DNA from: Rosa chinensis
Lineage: Eukaryota; Streptophyta; Magnoliopsida; Rosales; Rosaceae
Assembly: GCF_002994745.2 (NCBI RefSeq)
Contig: NW_020126816.1
Coordinates: forward strand, 372,001 to 436,000
Direction of reading: 5' to 3'
DNA: 64,000 bases
The position numbers and the translations under genes are program-made. The notes under the pieces were generated by a model that did no database searches, was not told the DNA's origin, and was given only the letters and a program-made list of their open reading frames with translations. Shown here one piece after another: positions 12,551 to 24,230 of the stretch (its first letter is position 1; each line of letters begins with the position of its first letter).

Positions 12551-14105
12551 TTAATCCTCAGGGTTTGGAACGTTTTGGAGGGGTACATCCTCCACTTCAT
12601 GTTCCACAAATGCCTCATAGTAAGGCTTCAAGCGATGGCCATTCACTTTGAACTCGTTGCCTGTTTGTTCACTCTTTATCTGCACAGCTCCATGAGGAAA
12701 CACATGAGTGATAACAAAAGGCCCAATCCAACGAGAACGAAGCTTACCTGGGAAGAGTTTGAGACGAGAATGGAAGAGAAGAACTTTTTGACCCACAACA
12801 AAAGTCTTCCTTCGAATCATTTTATCATGGAATGCCTTAGTCTTATCCTTGTAAATCTTAGCACTTTCGAAGGCATCATTCCTAATCTCCTCTAACTCTT
12901 GCAATTGCAACTTCCTATGAAACCCAGCTGCATCAATATCCATGTTGAACTGCTTCACAGCCCACCAAGCTCTATGCTCTAACTCCACAGGTAAATGGCA
13001 AGGTTTGCCATAGACAATTCGATATGGTGACATACCTATGGGAGTTTTGTATGCAGTTCTGTAGGCCCACAAAGCATCCTCTAGACGCAAGGACCAGTCC
13101 TTCCTGTTGGGGTTCACAGTCTTCTCCAATATCCCCTTGATCTGGCGATTAGAGACCTCCGCCTGCCCACTAGTTTGGGGGTGATAAGGTGTAGAAACCT
13201 TATGTGTCACATCATATCTCTTCAAGAGAGCCTCAATCGTCCTATTGCAAAAATGGGATCCACCATCACTAATGAGAACTCTAGGCATTCCAAACCTGCT
13301 AAAGATGTTAGACTTGATAAAATCTGCAACAACCTTAGAGTCATTAGTTCTAGTGGCCTTTGCTTCCACCCATTTGGAAACATAGTCCACTGCAAGTAAG
13401 ATATATATGAACCCAAAAGATGATGGGAAAGGTCCCATGAAATCTATACCCCAAACATCAAAGATTTCAACAGTTATGATATTAGTCAAGGGCATTTGAT
13501 CTCTAGGGCCTAGGTTTCCTGTTCTTTGGCATTTATCACAAGTTAAACAATAGGCATGTGCATCCCTAAACAATGTTGGCCAATAGAACCCAGACTCTAG
13601 TACCTTAAACGCAGTCTTCTTAGACCCAAAGTGTCCCCCACATGCTTTAGAATGGCAAAACGAAAGTATAGCATTATGTTCATGTTCAGGCACACATCTT
13701 CTAATCAATTGATCAGAACAATATTTCCATAGGTAAGGTTCATCCCAAACATAGTGCTTAACAGTTTTCTTAAGCCTATCTCTATGAGCACGTGACATGG
13801 TATCAGGAATCTTCCTAGACACAATATAGTTCACAATATCTGCATACCATGGTTCACTTACCTGAAGTCCAAAGAGTTGCTCATCTGGAAATGTCTCCAC
13901 CAGAGGGAGATGATTTTCTGCATGCACCAAGCGACTCAAGTGGTCAGCTACCACGTTCTCACTACCCTTCTTGTCCTTGATTTCCACGTCGAATTCTTGC
14001 AAGAGTAGGATCCATCTGATGAGCCTTGGTTTCGCCTCCTTCTTGGTCATCAAGTATTTTAAAGCTGCATGGTCAGTAAAGATAGTAACTTTGGTACCAA
14101 GTAAA
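12551..14105 (-). pseudogene. pol: D pol fragment: RNase H C-terminal half and integrase
   Basis: The frame is open from the B junction at 14105 to the stop at 12551 (about 517 codons). It begins inside RNase H at 'LLGTKV', just before the catalytic TDHAAL aspartate. The HHCC zinc-binding region follows, then the integrase core with D in 'WGIDFMGPF', D in 'LISDGGSHF' and E in 'SGQAEVSNR', and then the GPF-type C-terminal segment. There is no chromodomain. No stop is seen in this part, but it lacks its upstream reverse transcriptase, so it is not a functional polyprotein gene. Confidence 0.9.
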
Positions 14106-16806
14106 TGATACGTGCAAAAGCAATCCCCAATTTAAACCCTGAAAAATGTAGTTGTTAGTATAGAATAAGCAGGGATCGTTCAAGCCGGGGATTGAGGGTG
14201 CTAACATGTGAGAAACAAATTAAAGACAAGAATATACAAATTTACAAGTTTCACGAAAATTAGAATTTTTACAAGTACAAGCATGCATAGATTTTCGAAA
14301 CAACAAAGGAACAACAAAGAATTAGAGAGCACACATACATGTGTCACGAATTAGAGAGTAAGGAATGAGAGAATAACAAAATATACAAGTATATATAGAC
14401 ATAGATTTCGAAAGAAAGAGAGAATTTGAGTTAGAAAAGGTTTTGGGAATCCTACTCCTATTTATACACAATTTACAAGTCCATATCATATTAGAAAACC
14501 ATATACAACAAGGATTCCTAGTTATATACTAATTAGGATTACTTAATTACTAAGAAAACAAATTATTGACCAAGTCAAACATTAAATCCTAAGTCAAAAC
14601 TAACTCTAACTACTTTCCCTAAAATTTAGGAACCTATCCCTTAAATTAAGGAGACCTAACAAACTCATAACAAACTCCTAAAAAACACTAAAACTAAAAA
14701 CAAACACATATTTACTATTCACGGAGACACTATTCACGAATTTAAAAACATTTTTTTTTATTTTTTTATTTTTTTTTTTTATTTAACTAGGTTAACATGC
14801 TACCTAAAAATCTAAGTTAATTTTATTTATTTACACAAACAAGAAAACATAAAGATGGGGGGTTTTTGAAGATCAAAATATAAAATTTCGAAAACATTAA
14901 AAGATTAAAAACAAGAAAACATTTTATTTACATAGGTGGGAAAAGAAGAATTTTTGGAAAACAATTCATCAAGAACAATCAAGAACAACATATTCATGCA
15001 TCCCTTAATCTTTATTAATTGCCAAGAACACCATCAATCAAGACACAAAGATCAAAGCAACCAATGTCCCTTTAAACTTTCTTTCTTATGTGAATCGAAA
15101 TAGCAAAGCACTAGACCAATTTATTTCGAAAAGTAGACATCACACATACGTTGAAAATCCGTTTTCAAATCATTAAGTTCAAGAAAGAATTGATGAACAT
15201 GCAAATCCAAGCACTCAAAGCAAGTCAATTCATCACATGCATAATCTGATTTCGACTCAAAGCAAGCCTTTACTACTTATTTCGAATTAAGGTTCACAAA
15301 GCATCAACCCTAATTACTAGCAAGTTACATGCAAGTCATCCTAATTGTTTGTCAGACTTAGTAAATCGTTAACATGTAATGAAGCATAAAACCAGATTAT
15401 TATTCTTTCAATTCGGCAACTAAGCAAGATCAAGAACACATAAACACATCAATCATGAAAAGAACCATCTAAATTGCATCCAAAAATCAGTTTGTCACAT
15501 CATAGTTTCGGTTTAAACAACAGAAATTCCAAAGCAGAAATTCTAACTACAAGAAAGCCAAAACCGTAAGAATACATGAAAAGATGATGGTGTGAACAAC
15601 CCTTAGTCACGTCCCAAGGTCCAAAGCAGATCCAAGATGATGCACAAGTGTTGATCACGGCTAGGAAGATGGATGGTTACGGCCTTGCTCCTTGAAGATT
15701 GCGAAAACCTGAAAACTAGAGAGAACGAGTGAGAATACGAAATTGTGGAGAAAATTCTGAACCTTGAAACGTCTAATACACAAGGTATATATAGGAGAAC
15801 GCCTCAAGGCACTCCCAATTCGTTTCTACTTGGTTTCTCTTAGTTTGTGTTGATTTAGGACTTCTTTCTCACGAAACAGATTTCCGGCAGGATTGACCTC
15901 AGTCCACTAAAACGGCCATAACTTTCTCTAGAAAATAGATATTGATGAGCTGTAAAAAGCTCTGGAAACTAGACATCTGTAGCTTTCCAACCATATAAAG
16001 ATCATAATTTTCTGAGCTCTGAGCGATTTTTGACACTCCGTTGAAGTTGACTGATCTGCACAGGCAGATTTCCGAATCTGTAATGGATTTGACTTTTAAT
16101 GCACAAGTTGAGTCCAATTCGGTTTTCCTTCACATCACATGCCTCTCACATGTCTTCCACGCCTATTCTGAAGTAGAAACGTCAAGAACTCCCTAGAACC
16201 TTCAAGAATCTCACGGCAATTCAATCCTTACTCAACAAGAAGTCCAAATTCCATATTGCTTTGTAATTCGAATCTCTTGTTGCTTCCTCTTCCATGTGCA
16301 CGGCATATGACCTTCTTGAGACTTCTAGATACTTCATGAACGTTCCAAAGCTCTCCTAGTGCGAGTAGAACTCCATATGCAAGTAGGTTTCCTAGTTGAA
16401 TACAAACTTCTTTTCTGCGATTCTTCTACACTCTTCCGGAACCTTCTTGAGTAATCCTTATCCAACAGGGACTCCTTGTCACACTAGGATTCCTTATCTG
16501 AGTAGGATTGGGTTTCCCTGTCCAAGTAGAACTTCTAATTTCCGCGACTTAAGAGTTTAAATCCAAGTCAGCTTCTGATTCCTACTCCAACTAGGATTCC
16601 TTTTCCTAGTCAAACTGGGAGAACTTCCATTTCTTCATTTCTTTCCATTTCTGCGCCACTTGCGCTTTCCTTAGCCATTTTTGGACCTTGAGACTCCATT
16701 TTCACCTGAAAAACACTAACTAAGTTAAATTGATCAAGATAAAGAAAATAACTTAGCAAAATATAGGGTTTAAACATTATTAACGTCGCATTTTATGCTC
16801 CTATCA
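14106..16806 (-). repeat. B 3' LTR
   Basis: The 2,701-bp LTR starts on the minus strand with TGATAGGAGCATAAAATG and ends with CACGTATCA. I read roughly eight to ten substitutions plus T-tract length changes against the right copy. It contains a T-rich tract (about 14750-14783) and repeated 'actaggattcctt' blocks in U3 (about 16380-16620). Confidence 0.95.
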
Positions 16807-16821
16807 AATTCCCCCACACTT
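16807..16821 (-). other. B polypurine tract
   Basis: Minus-strand AAGTGTGGGGGAATT lies directly before the B 3' LTR. The other two copies of the G-rich motif in B are at 34901-34911 and 36065-36075. Confidence 0.85.
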
Positions 16822-17899
16822 AGCTTTTGCTAGTCCCTTAGCAAAATCAACATAACAAACCAAAAAGACTAAGACACAAAACAAAGACCAACGAAAAATA
16901 CTAAGTAAGGAAAACGAAAAACACAAGACTCAAGACAAGAAAAACGTTGACAACACTTAAACAAAAATCAAGACACAAACGTCACAAACAAAGACTCCAA
17001 CGTTGACACACGCAATGACATCTAAGCCCTTTAACATATTGTCTCAGAAATCTCTTACTTTCAATTCACCAAGATTAGCACTTAACCAAGCATCACATCT
17101 TCAAGATATTCAAGAGCTAATTACAAAATATAATCCACATATAAGCATGTAAGACTTGGGGGTAAACAATGGTGATGGGTGTAGCTCAACACATTTCAAA
17201 CAAGTCATGATTCAAACCTCACATGGATAATTCACTCTTTCTTCTCTCAGATTCAAGGCTCATGCTTAAAAGCTTATCACTCAAGTATATGTGAAAGAAT
17301 AGCAAGTGTATCACATATATATAAGAAACGAAAGCACATATATATTCAATTCAAAAGATCTCATGAAAGATATCAACTACTTGCACAGATGAACCCAAGC
17401 CATAAGTTCAACAGTCATAACTCATCTCCACAGATCAAAGGCTGTCCCATCTTAAGGATCAAAGAGGTCTTACAATTTAAGGTTGTAATGGGGCCAAGGC
17501 TTAAGGTTAAAAGAAACGAAGGGATAGGGAAATCACAAAGTATCCTAAAAACCTAGCAGAGCACTTGTAGATGTAGAGAGACCAAATTTCGAATCCACCA
17601 AGCATAGCAAACGTCATGTCCTCCAGAGCTTTATAAAAGGGCCAAGTGCCATCATGTTGGGCCCAAACTTCATTCTAACCTTCTTTTGAACAAGTGAATT
17701 GGACAAAGACCAAATTTTTCAACAATGGGCCTTCAATTTAAAACAAACTCCAAATTCACCAAGTATAGGGGACTAAAATCCATAAACATAAACAATAACA
17801 CACATTTTTTTTTTCTTTAATTGCCGAAATATTCTTTCTCTTTTTTTTTACGATTTCATTATCTCTTTTTTTTCTTTCGGCAATTACATACAATATTTA
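16822..17899 (-). other. B 3' non-coding region, left part
   Basis: Non-coding interior of B up to the A2 insertion. 17895-17899 (attta) is the left TSD copy of A2. There is no gene. The order of conserved blocks follows the other 3' non-coding regions, but the sequence is clearly more divergent than within the A/D/E group. Confidence 0.85.
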
Positions 17900-20216
17900 T
17901 GATAGGAGCATTTTAATGCGACGTTTTACTTGTTTTTCCCTGCATTTTCTGCGTTATTTCCTTAATAAAACCCTGTTTAGGAAAGTTTCCATTCTTTGAT
18001 TGGGAAAGTTCCTATTTGTAGTAAGTTTCCATTTTCAGTAGTTTCTATTTTTCATTTTAGAAAGTTTCCCATTTTCAGTTTAGGAAAGTTGCCATTTTTC
18101 ATTTTAGGAAAGTTTCTATTTTTCTTACTAGTTTCTATTTTCAGGTCCTTGTCACAAATGAGCTGAAATGAGCTCACAAATGGAGAGAGAAGATAGCCAA
18201 CGTTGGAGGGAGACAAGATGAAGTACAAAGGGAAGCACAAATGAGCAGAAATGAAGAAAAGAAGTTTTCCTGGTCCAACCAGGAAACCCTGTCCAGAAAA
18301 GGAAAGCTTGCCAAAACAAGACTCTTGAGCCAACCATGAATGGAGATCGAATTAATAAAGTGACATGGCATGAGAGAAGCTTCTTGAAGACTCTAGATGA
18401 TGACATGGCATAGAGGTGACGCATGGAGGCCCAAAAACTCTCAAGACTTGTTGGATTTTCGGCTAATTGGATAAAAGCCCACAAGAGCCCATGGAACCAG
18501 GGTTTGTGACGCAAACCCTAACCCTAGATATGCTTGCCGTCCAAAATGAAGAGAGAAACAAGGAAAATGACGTGGAAAATCAGAAATTAAAAGGAGATTT
18601 TCTAGGGAGATTTTCTAGGGCTATTTTTATGGAAATTCATCAAGAGATAAACCCTAGAATATCTTTTGCCGTCCAAGCCAAGAGGAAAAGAAGGAAGTTG
18701 CCGTGTGAATTAAAAGAAAACCCTAGAGAATTCGGCAAGGAGATATTCAAGGGAGAAATAAAAGGAAAGAGAAAAAGGTGGAGACCAAGAAAAGCTCAAA
18801 AGAAGTCTAGATACATTCCTTAATTCCCTAAAGGAAGTTTGGCCGAATTGAACTACAAAAATCAGAATTATATCAAGGGAATTTCGGCAAGATTATTTAG
18901 GGAATTAATATTGGAATTTTGTGATTGGTTGCACCACCTCATAGGGCTTATGTGGCAAGCTATCATTGGAGGAAACTATGTGGCATTTTCAGATTAATCC
19001 CATAGAAAATAAAGAAGAAATACACGGCTTGGAGACCAAGTTGGCCGTCCCCTATATATCCTCCTCTTCTCTCAACGTCAAGGAGTTTCCAAGTTCCATT
19101 CTTTACGTTTACACTTTGAGAAAATAATTCAGAAAACTCTTTAGACTAGCCGTGCTCCTCTCCATCCTCTAGGGCAACCACGAAGTGCAAGCAAGGCCAA
19201 GGAAGAAGAAGACAAGCCGTGCACACCATCCACCCTCCACCTTGAAGATTGCTTTCGAAATTCAAGAGACCACATCATCACTTCATTCATCTCATCTTCA
19301 TCACGGTGTAATCCGATTCTCCTTGTACCTTTGCTTTGTATTTTCGTTGGTTTTGCCTTAGTTGACACATATGTATGAACAAGTGTTGTTTTCTGAAATT
19401 TTATGATGAATTGTTAATTTTCAGATTCATATATTGCGATTTATGGTTGCTTTTGTGTGAGTGTTTGATTAAATTTGCATGATAGAAATCTTTTGTATGA
19501 TAATCTTGAATGGTTCGAAACATTTAGGGTTTTTATGTGAATGTTGCTACGAATTCGAGAACATGGATCAACTTTTTGGTTTTGTGATCTTGAATCGATA
19601 AGTAGTAAAGGTTTTGTACAAAAACCGAGTTTAATCAAAGAAGATTGCAATTAGGTGGACTTTTCCATACTAAGTTGCACATTTGGGTTGATAGCCTTTC
19701 TAGGTGCTTAATGCATTAAACATGACATGATTGACTAGCTTTCTAGGGTTTGATTGCATGTTTGATAGAATTAATCTAGGTGCTTTCGCTTAGGTTAATT
19801 AGCATTGAAAGTAAAATATGGGAAATTGTTTGCTTTTGAACGTTTCACATGATCAACTCCTCTTGCATGACTATGATGAACAATGATGAACTTGAATCAA
19901 TTTTAATCATGAGTTTCGACTTTGATCTTTGTTCTTACATTCCATTTACATTTTTATGTTTTTGCGTTTTTAATTATTTAGTTAGCTTTTATTTTCGAAA
20001 ATAGAAAACCAAAAACCAAAAATCCCCCCTTTTTCGTAATTATGTATATATTTTGTTATATTTTTGTAAATATTATACTTTGTTTTAATTTTAATTGTTT
20101 AATTGTTTGACAATGACAGGTGTACCCTCAATCCCCGGAATAGAACGATCCCTATTTACTTATACTACTAACGATATTTTCAGGGTTAAATTATGCGCTT
20201 GCTTTTAGCCGCATCA
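17900..20216 (+). repeat. A2 5' LTR
   Basis: TGATAGGAGC...CCGCATCA, 2,317 bp. U3 begins with an array of short 'gaaagtttccatt' type repeats (about 17970-18145). R-U5 carries 'tcaatccccgg' at 20128-20138, which pairs with the region past the primer binding site. Confidence 0.97.
19053..19059 (+). promoter_or_regulatory. Putative TATA box in A2 5' LTR
   Basis: CTATATATCC, about 1.15 kb into the LTR. It lies at the same place relative to conserved 'ctctcaacgtcaagg' text as in A3 and D. Start site inferred downstream. Confidence 0.6.
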
Positions 20217-20243
20217 ATTTTTGGCGCCGTTGCCGGGGATTGA
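20128..20243 (+). promoter_or_regulatory. U5 to primer-binding-site stem (A2)
   Basis: TCAATCCCCGG (20128-20138, U5) is the perfect reverse complement of CCGGGGATTGA (20233-20243), which covers the last bases of the primer binding site and four bases beyond. Equivalent arms occur in A3, B and C1. In C1 both arms change together. An RNA stem that frames or gates tRNA annealing is inferred. Confidence 0.6.
20222..20239 (+). other. Primer binding site for tRNA-Asp (A2)
   Basis: TGGCGCCGTTGCCGGGGA, 5 bp after the LTR, complementary to the 3' end of plant tRNA-Asp. The match extends one base to T before diverging. Confidence 0.96.
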
Positions 20244-20430
20244 AAAATCATTTGCCATATTGTGAATATTTGTTTTGTTTATATGTTGTGACCGAAAAAA
20301 AAAAAAAAAAATTACTTGTTAATTATTTTGTAATTGTCGAAAATTAGTAGATTAATTACTTAGGTTGTTATTTTATTATTGAATACGAATTTTAATTGTG
20401 AGTTGTAAATTAAAGAAGGAATAGGTGAAG

Positions 20431-20790
20431 TCGTGTTTATTAATATTGGCCTAAACCCCTTATTGGTACCTAGTTCAGGTCCCTTAAGGTTGAGGGCGGC
20501 CTTTATTAACATTCATTGAACTGTCTTCACACTTAGGATCTTTTTCATCCAAGTAAGTATAGCCTATGTGGGATGGTGTCTAGGAAGGGGACAACGCTCA
20601 TGACAGGTTCTTGAATCCAGAAGTGCGTGCAAATGGGCCTAAACCACAATGTGGGAGTAGCTCATGCCAAAATGGATTCTACCTCTCGTGGTCGCCCTCC
20701 CCTACCTGGCCATTTCAGTAAGGTTGCCCAAAGGATGTAGGAGGAACTTTGTGTCTAGAGACTATACTTGGGCCGCACGTCCTCTTGATT
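20431..20790 (+). repeat. Leader module copy 1 (A2)
   Basis: Starts near 'gtttattaatattggcc' and ends near 'gggccgcacgtcc'. Nearly the same text occurs in A3 at about 24441-24792, and related text in the B leader (about 45880-46260, minus). Confidence 0.7.
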
Positions 20791-20998
20791 TACCGCTTGG
20801 AATTGAATTTGAAATCAATGATATATATAACAAATGAAAATATTGTGCTTCACTAAGGTATATTGGAGTAAACATAGTCTTGGAAAGGGTAGCTGTTTCA
20901 GTCCCATTGCACATCGAGACTCCCTGTTCCCGTACCTAAGTGTTGAAAATAATTGTAAAGAAAAGAAAGAAAAACAATTATTTGTAAGTATTTTCGTA

Positions 20999-20999
<1 letters not shown>

Positions 21000-21036
<37 letters not shown>
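21000..21036 (+). repeat. Homopolymer A tract
   Basis: 37 consecutive A in the A2 leader between the two leader modules. Length may be unreliable in the assembly. Confidence 0.9.
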
Positions 21037-21037
<1 letters not shown>

Positions 21038-21210
21038 AAGAAAGAAAAAAACAAGAAAAAGAAAAAATATAATGTGTGACGTTTGTTTGTTGTTTTGTTT
21101 GAAAGTTTTAGCAAATTGTGTCTAATCTTGTAAACAAAAGAAAAGAATTAATTGTAAATATTGTTAAGTCCTTAATTGTTATAAGTGTGTAAAATCGTAT
21201 GAGTAGATAA

Positions 21211-21600
21211 GGGCCCTTTTGTTAATATTGGCCTTAACCCTTCATTAGTGCCTTTCTAAGGTCTTTTGAAGTTGAGGGCGGCTTTTATTAGCATTTGGAG
21301 AACTGTCTAACACATGAGTTCTTTTCAAGCTGAGTAAGGGGCATATAGGTGGTGTCTTAGGTTGAGACCCTGGGTGATGGGTTCAAATTGGATCTCAGAG
21401 ACACTATAGACCGTGCGTAAACCACAATGTGGGAGTAGCCAATAGGGGCCTAAACCTCAATGAGGGAGTAGCCTCCGTAGTGTCACCAAAATGATTCCTT
21501 CCTCTCACTTACCTCTTAATCTGGCCATCTAGCCTTCTGAAACAAAGGAAAGTGACTTATGTCTAGGCGACTATCCCTAGATCGTATCTCACCAATAGTA
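21211..21600 (+). repeat. Leader module copy 2 (A2)
   Basis: A diverged second copy of the module, closer to the single copy in C1 (about 4370-4800, minus) than to A2 copy 1. Confidence 0.7.
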
Positions 21601-21952
21601 GTGGTTTCTATTGGGCTCGACTTACAACTTGTAATCAATTGAAATATTAACTTTATTTTGTAAAGATTATAAGATACTTGAACATAACCTCCACTTGTAA
21701 ATTGTGTTGTTTTGTACATTTTATACTTGTATAAACTTCTTACGTGGTCTATTTGTGAAAAGATTGTGGATAATTTGTAATTTATACTCTTTTCATACTT
21801 GTATAAATCATAAGTAGTAAAGTCGTGAATAGGAACTTGTGAATAGTGACTCGTGAATAGTAAAGTTGATGTATAAATCACTAATTTGTAATTAACTCAC
21901 TTTATACTTTGCTAACTTCTTTGAATTTTGATGATGTTCAGGATTCCTATGA

Positions 21953-22187
21953 ATGACCGAGCCTTTTAGACCCTCTACACTAAAGGAAATTGAAGCAAGG
22001 CTCGCTCGTTTGAAGGGTCCTTCACTCCTTGAGCACACAAGCCCTTCCCCTTCAACATACAAGGAGTACAGATTTAACGAGCAAGGGAAGCGGATTTACT
22101 TTTCTGAGGAGTCTACATCACCTACACCAAGTCCATCTCCTCCTTCACAATCACCTTCACCTGTGATTTCGTCCAACTCTACACCAC
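21953..22187 (+). CDS. gag: gag, N-terminal segment (A2), split by A3
   Basis: The ATG at 21953 opens the A2 Gag frame. The first 78 codons encode a basic, leucine-rich start (LKEIEARLARLKG) followed by a serine/proline-rich linker. The frame is interrupted at 22187 by A3 and continues at 29273. With one TSD copy discounted, the last base here and the first two bases there complete a codon and the frame is kept. The start is chosen because it is the first in-frame ATG after the leader and gives the same kind of N-terminus as B Gag at 45350. Confidence 0.85.
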
Positions 22188-23036
22188 TGATAGGAGCATT
22201 TTAATGCGACATTTTAACTGTTATTTCCCTATATTTTCTGCGTTATTTCCTTAATAAAACTCTGTTTAGGAAAGTTTCCATTCTTCGAATGGGAAAGTTC
22301 CTAATTGTAGAAAGTTTCCGTTTTGTAGTTTCTATTTTCCATTTTTAGAAAGTTTCCATTTTAGTTTAAGAAAGTTTCCATTTCTTATTTTAGAAAGCTT
22401 CTATTTTCAGGTTTTTGGAATAAATAAGCTGAATTGAGTTCATAAATGGAACGAGAAGCTTCATGAAGATGACATGGCAAGGAGGAAATCAAGGAAGAGT
22501 TTTTAAAAAAGGAAAATATATTTTCCTTGGGTATTAAATTTGCCGTGTCATACCTGAAGAAAAATAAGGTGACAACGTGGGAATTAAAGATGATTGATTG
22601 AGGATTTCAAGGGGAGATTTTCTTGGGAGATTTTTATGGAAAGAAATATTGTTGGAGGAGTAAATTGGTGTGATTGCCAACGTGAAAATCAGAAATAATC
22701 AAGAAGGTGACGCAAAGAGAGATTCAAGGGAGATATTTATGGAAGGAAAATATGTGTGCACCAAGGAAAAGCTCAAAAGGCGTCTAGATTCATCCCTAAA
22801 TTCCCTAAAGGAATGTTGGCCGAAATTCATGAAGAAAATCAGAATAATTTCAAGGAAATTCGGCAATTAAATATTGGGGAGGTATTTTAGAGAATTTTGA
22901 TTGGTTGGAACACATCACAAGGCTTACTTGGCATTCTATGATTGGTTGGACCACATCACAAGCTTACTTGGCGAATTATCATTGGTTGAAGCTATGTGGA
23001 AAATTCTGATTGCTTGGAGAACCCTAGCCTTGCCCC

Positions 23037-23044
23037 TATATATT
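23037..23044 (+). promoter_or_regulatory. Putative TATA box in A3 5' LTR
   Basis: TATATATT in a 'cccctatatattctcccc' context, followed by the 'ctcaacgtcaag' text shared with A2 and D. Confidence 0.6.
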
Positions 23045-24183
23045 CTCCCCTTTTCTCAACGTCAAGAGTTCCTCTCCCCCATACAATTTACACTTTAGAA
23101 AAAAATCAGAAAATCTTCTTAGCATAGCTGTGAGTTTCTCCATCCTCTAGTCATCTCCACGAGTTCAAGCAAGGCCAAGGGAGAAGAAGCATAGCCGTGA
23201 GCATCCATCATCCATCTCCAACCTTGAAGCTTGCTTTCGAGATTCAAGAGACCACCATATCAATCGTTCATCACCATCCCCATCTCACGGTGTAATCCGA
23301 TTCTCCTTTGTAACCTTTGCTTTGAATTTCGTTGGTTATGAACTAGTTGACATATGTGTTTGAACAAATATTAATTTTTGGAATTTTTATGATTAATTGA
23401 GAATTTTCAGATTCATATTATTGTGATTCGAGAGTTGCTTATGTGAGTTTGTTTAATTAAATTTGCGTTATAGATAACTTTTGTATTTTAATCTTATGTG
23501 GTTGCAAACACTTAGGGTTTCGATATAATTGGTGCTAGGTTTAAGAACATGAAATCGACTTTTCGTTTTGTGTAAACTTGAATCAAAGTAGTAAAGGTTT
23601 TGTACAAAGATCGAATTTAATTAAAGAGAATTGCAATTAGGTGGACTTTTCCATACTAAGTTGTACACTTGAGTTGATAGCCTTTCTCTATGTGTAATGC
23701 GTTAAACATGACATGATTGACTAGCTTTCTAGGGTTTGATTGCATGTTTGATAGGATTAATCTAGGTGCTTTCGCTTAGGTTAATTAGCATTGAAAAGTA
23801 AAAAATGGGAATTCATTTGCTTTCGAATGTTTCACATGATCAACTCCTTTCTCATGACTTAGATGAACAATATTAGGGTTTGAGTCAATTTTAATCATAT
23901 GTTTTGATTTTGATCTTTGTTCTCTCATTCCATTCGTATTTTTATGTTTTTGCATTTTAATTTTTTTGTTAACTTAGTTTTATTTTCGAAAAACCAAAAA
24001 CAAAATCCCCCCTTTTCGTGTACAATGTTTATAGTTGTGAATATCTTTGTGAATATTATACTTTGTTTTAATTTTAATTGTTTAATTGTTTAATTGTTTG
24101 ACAATGACATGTGTACCCTCAATCCCCGGAATAGAACGATCCCTATTTATTGCGTACTACTAATGACATTTCAGGGTTAAATT

Positions 24184-24205
24184 ATGCGCTTGCTTTCGAG
24201 CGCAT
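24184..24205 (+). promoter_or_regulatory. U5-terminal hairpin (A3)
   Basis: ATGCGCT/AGCGCAT, 7 bp, loop of 8, ending 2 bp from the LTR end. Counterparts are in D (8276-8297), E (55106-55126) and, with one bulge, A2 (20193-20214). Confidence 0.55.
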
Positions 24206-24212
24206 CAATTTT

Positions 24213-24230
24213 TGGCGCCGTTGCCGGGGA
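24213..24230 (+). other. Primer binding site for tRNA-Asp (A3)
   Basis: TGGCGCCGTTGCCGGGGA with the usual 5-bp spacer after the LTR. Confidence 0.96.

Larger units (their letters stand above)
20244..21952 (+). other. A2 5' leader with two related modules
   Basis: 1.7 kb of untranslated leader. Two divergent copies of a ~360-390-bp module lie at about 20431-20790 and 21211-21600. Each runs through 'taatattggcct', 'ttgagggcggc', 'aaaccacaatgtgggagtag' and 'cctggccat' or 'ctggccatc'. A 37-base A tract is at 21000-21036. No protein-coding gene is visible. A packaging or translation role is conjecture. Confidence 0.75.
22188..24207 (+). repeat. A3 5' LTR
   Basis: TGATAGGAGC...GCGCATCA, 2,020 bp, the same length as and apparently identical to 27248-29267. 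The U5 end forms a perfect 7-bp hairpin (24184-24190 with 24199-24205). Confidence 0.97.

Noticed and set aside
15899..16117. 72-aa minus frame in both B LTRs (also 48145-48363)
   Set aside because: An LTR-internal frame with no domain, duplicated only by the LTR pair.
18152..18514. 120-aa antisense frame in the A2 LTR, also in A1 (7345-7677) and D (10021-10314)
   Set aside because: Similarity follows the nucleotide similarity of the LTRs, the frame starts differ, and there is no domain; treated as chance frame.
18510..18530. Telomere-like 'aaaccctaaccctag' in the A2 LTR
   Set aside because: Only two units and isolated; similar 'aaaccctag' words are scattered in these LTRs. Not an interstitial telomere array.
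18467..18823. 118-aa plus-strand frame in the A2 LTR, repeated at 33130-33486 and related to 7660-8082
   Set aside because: It lies in U3 upstream of the TATA box, is repeated only because the LTR is repeated, is broken in D and absent in E, and has no recognisable domain.
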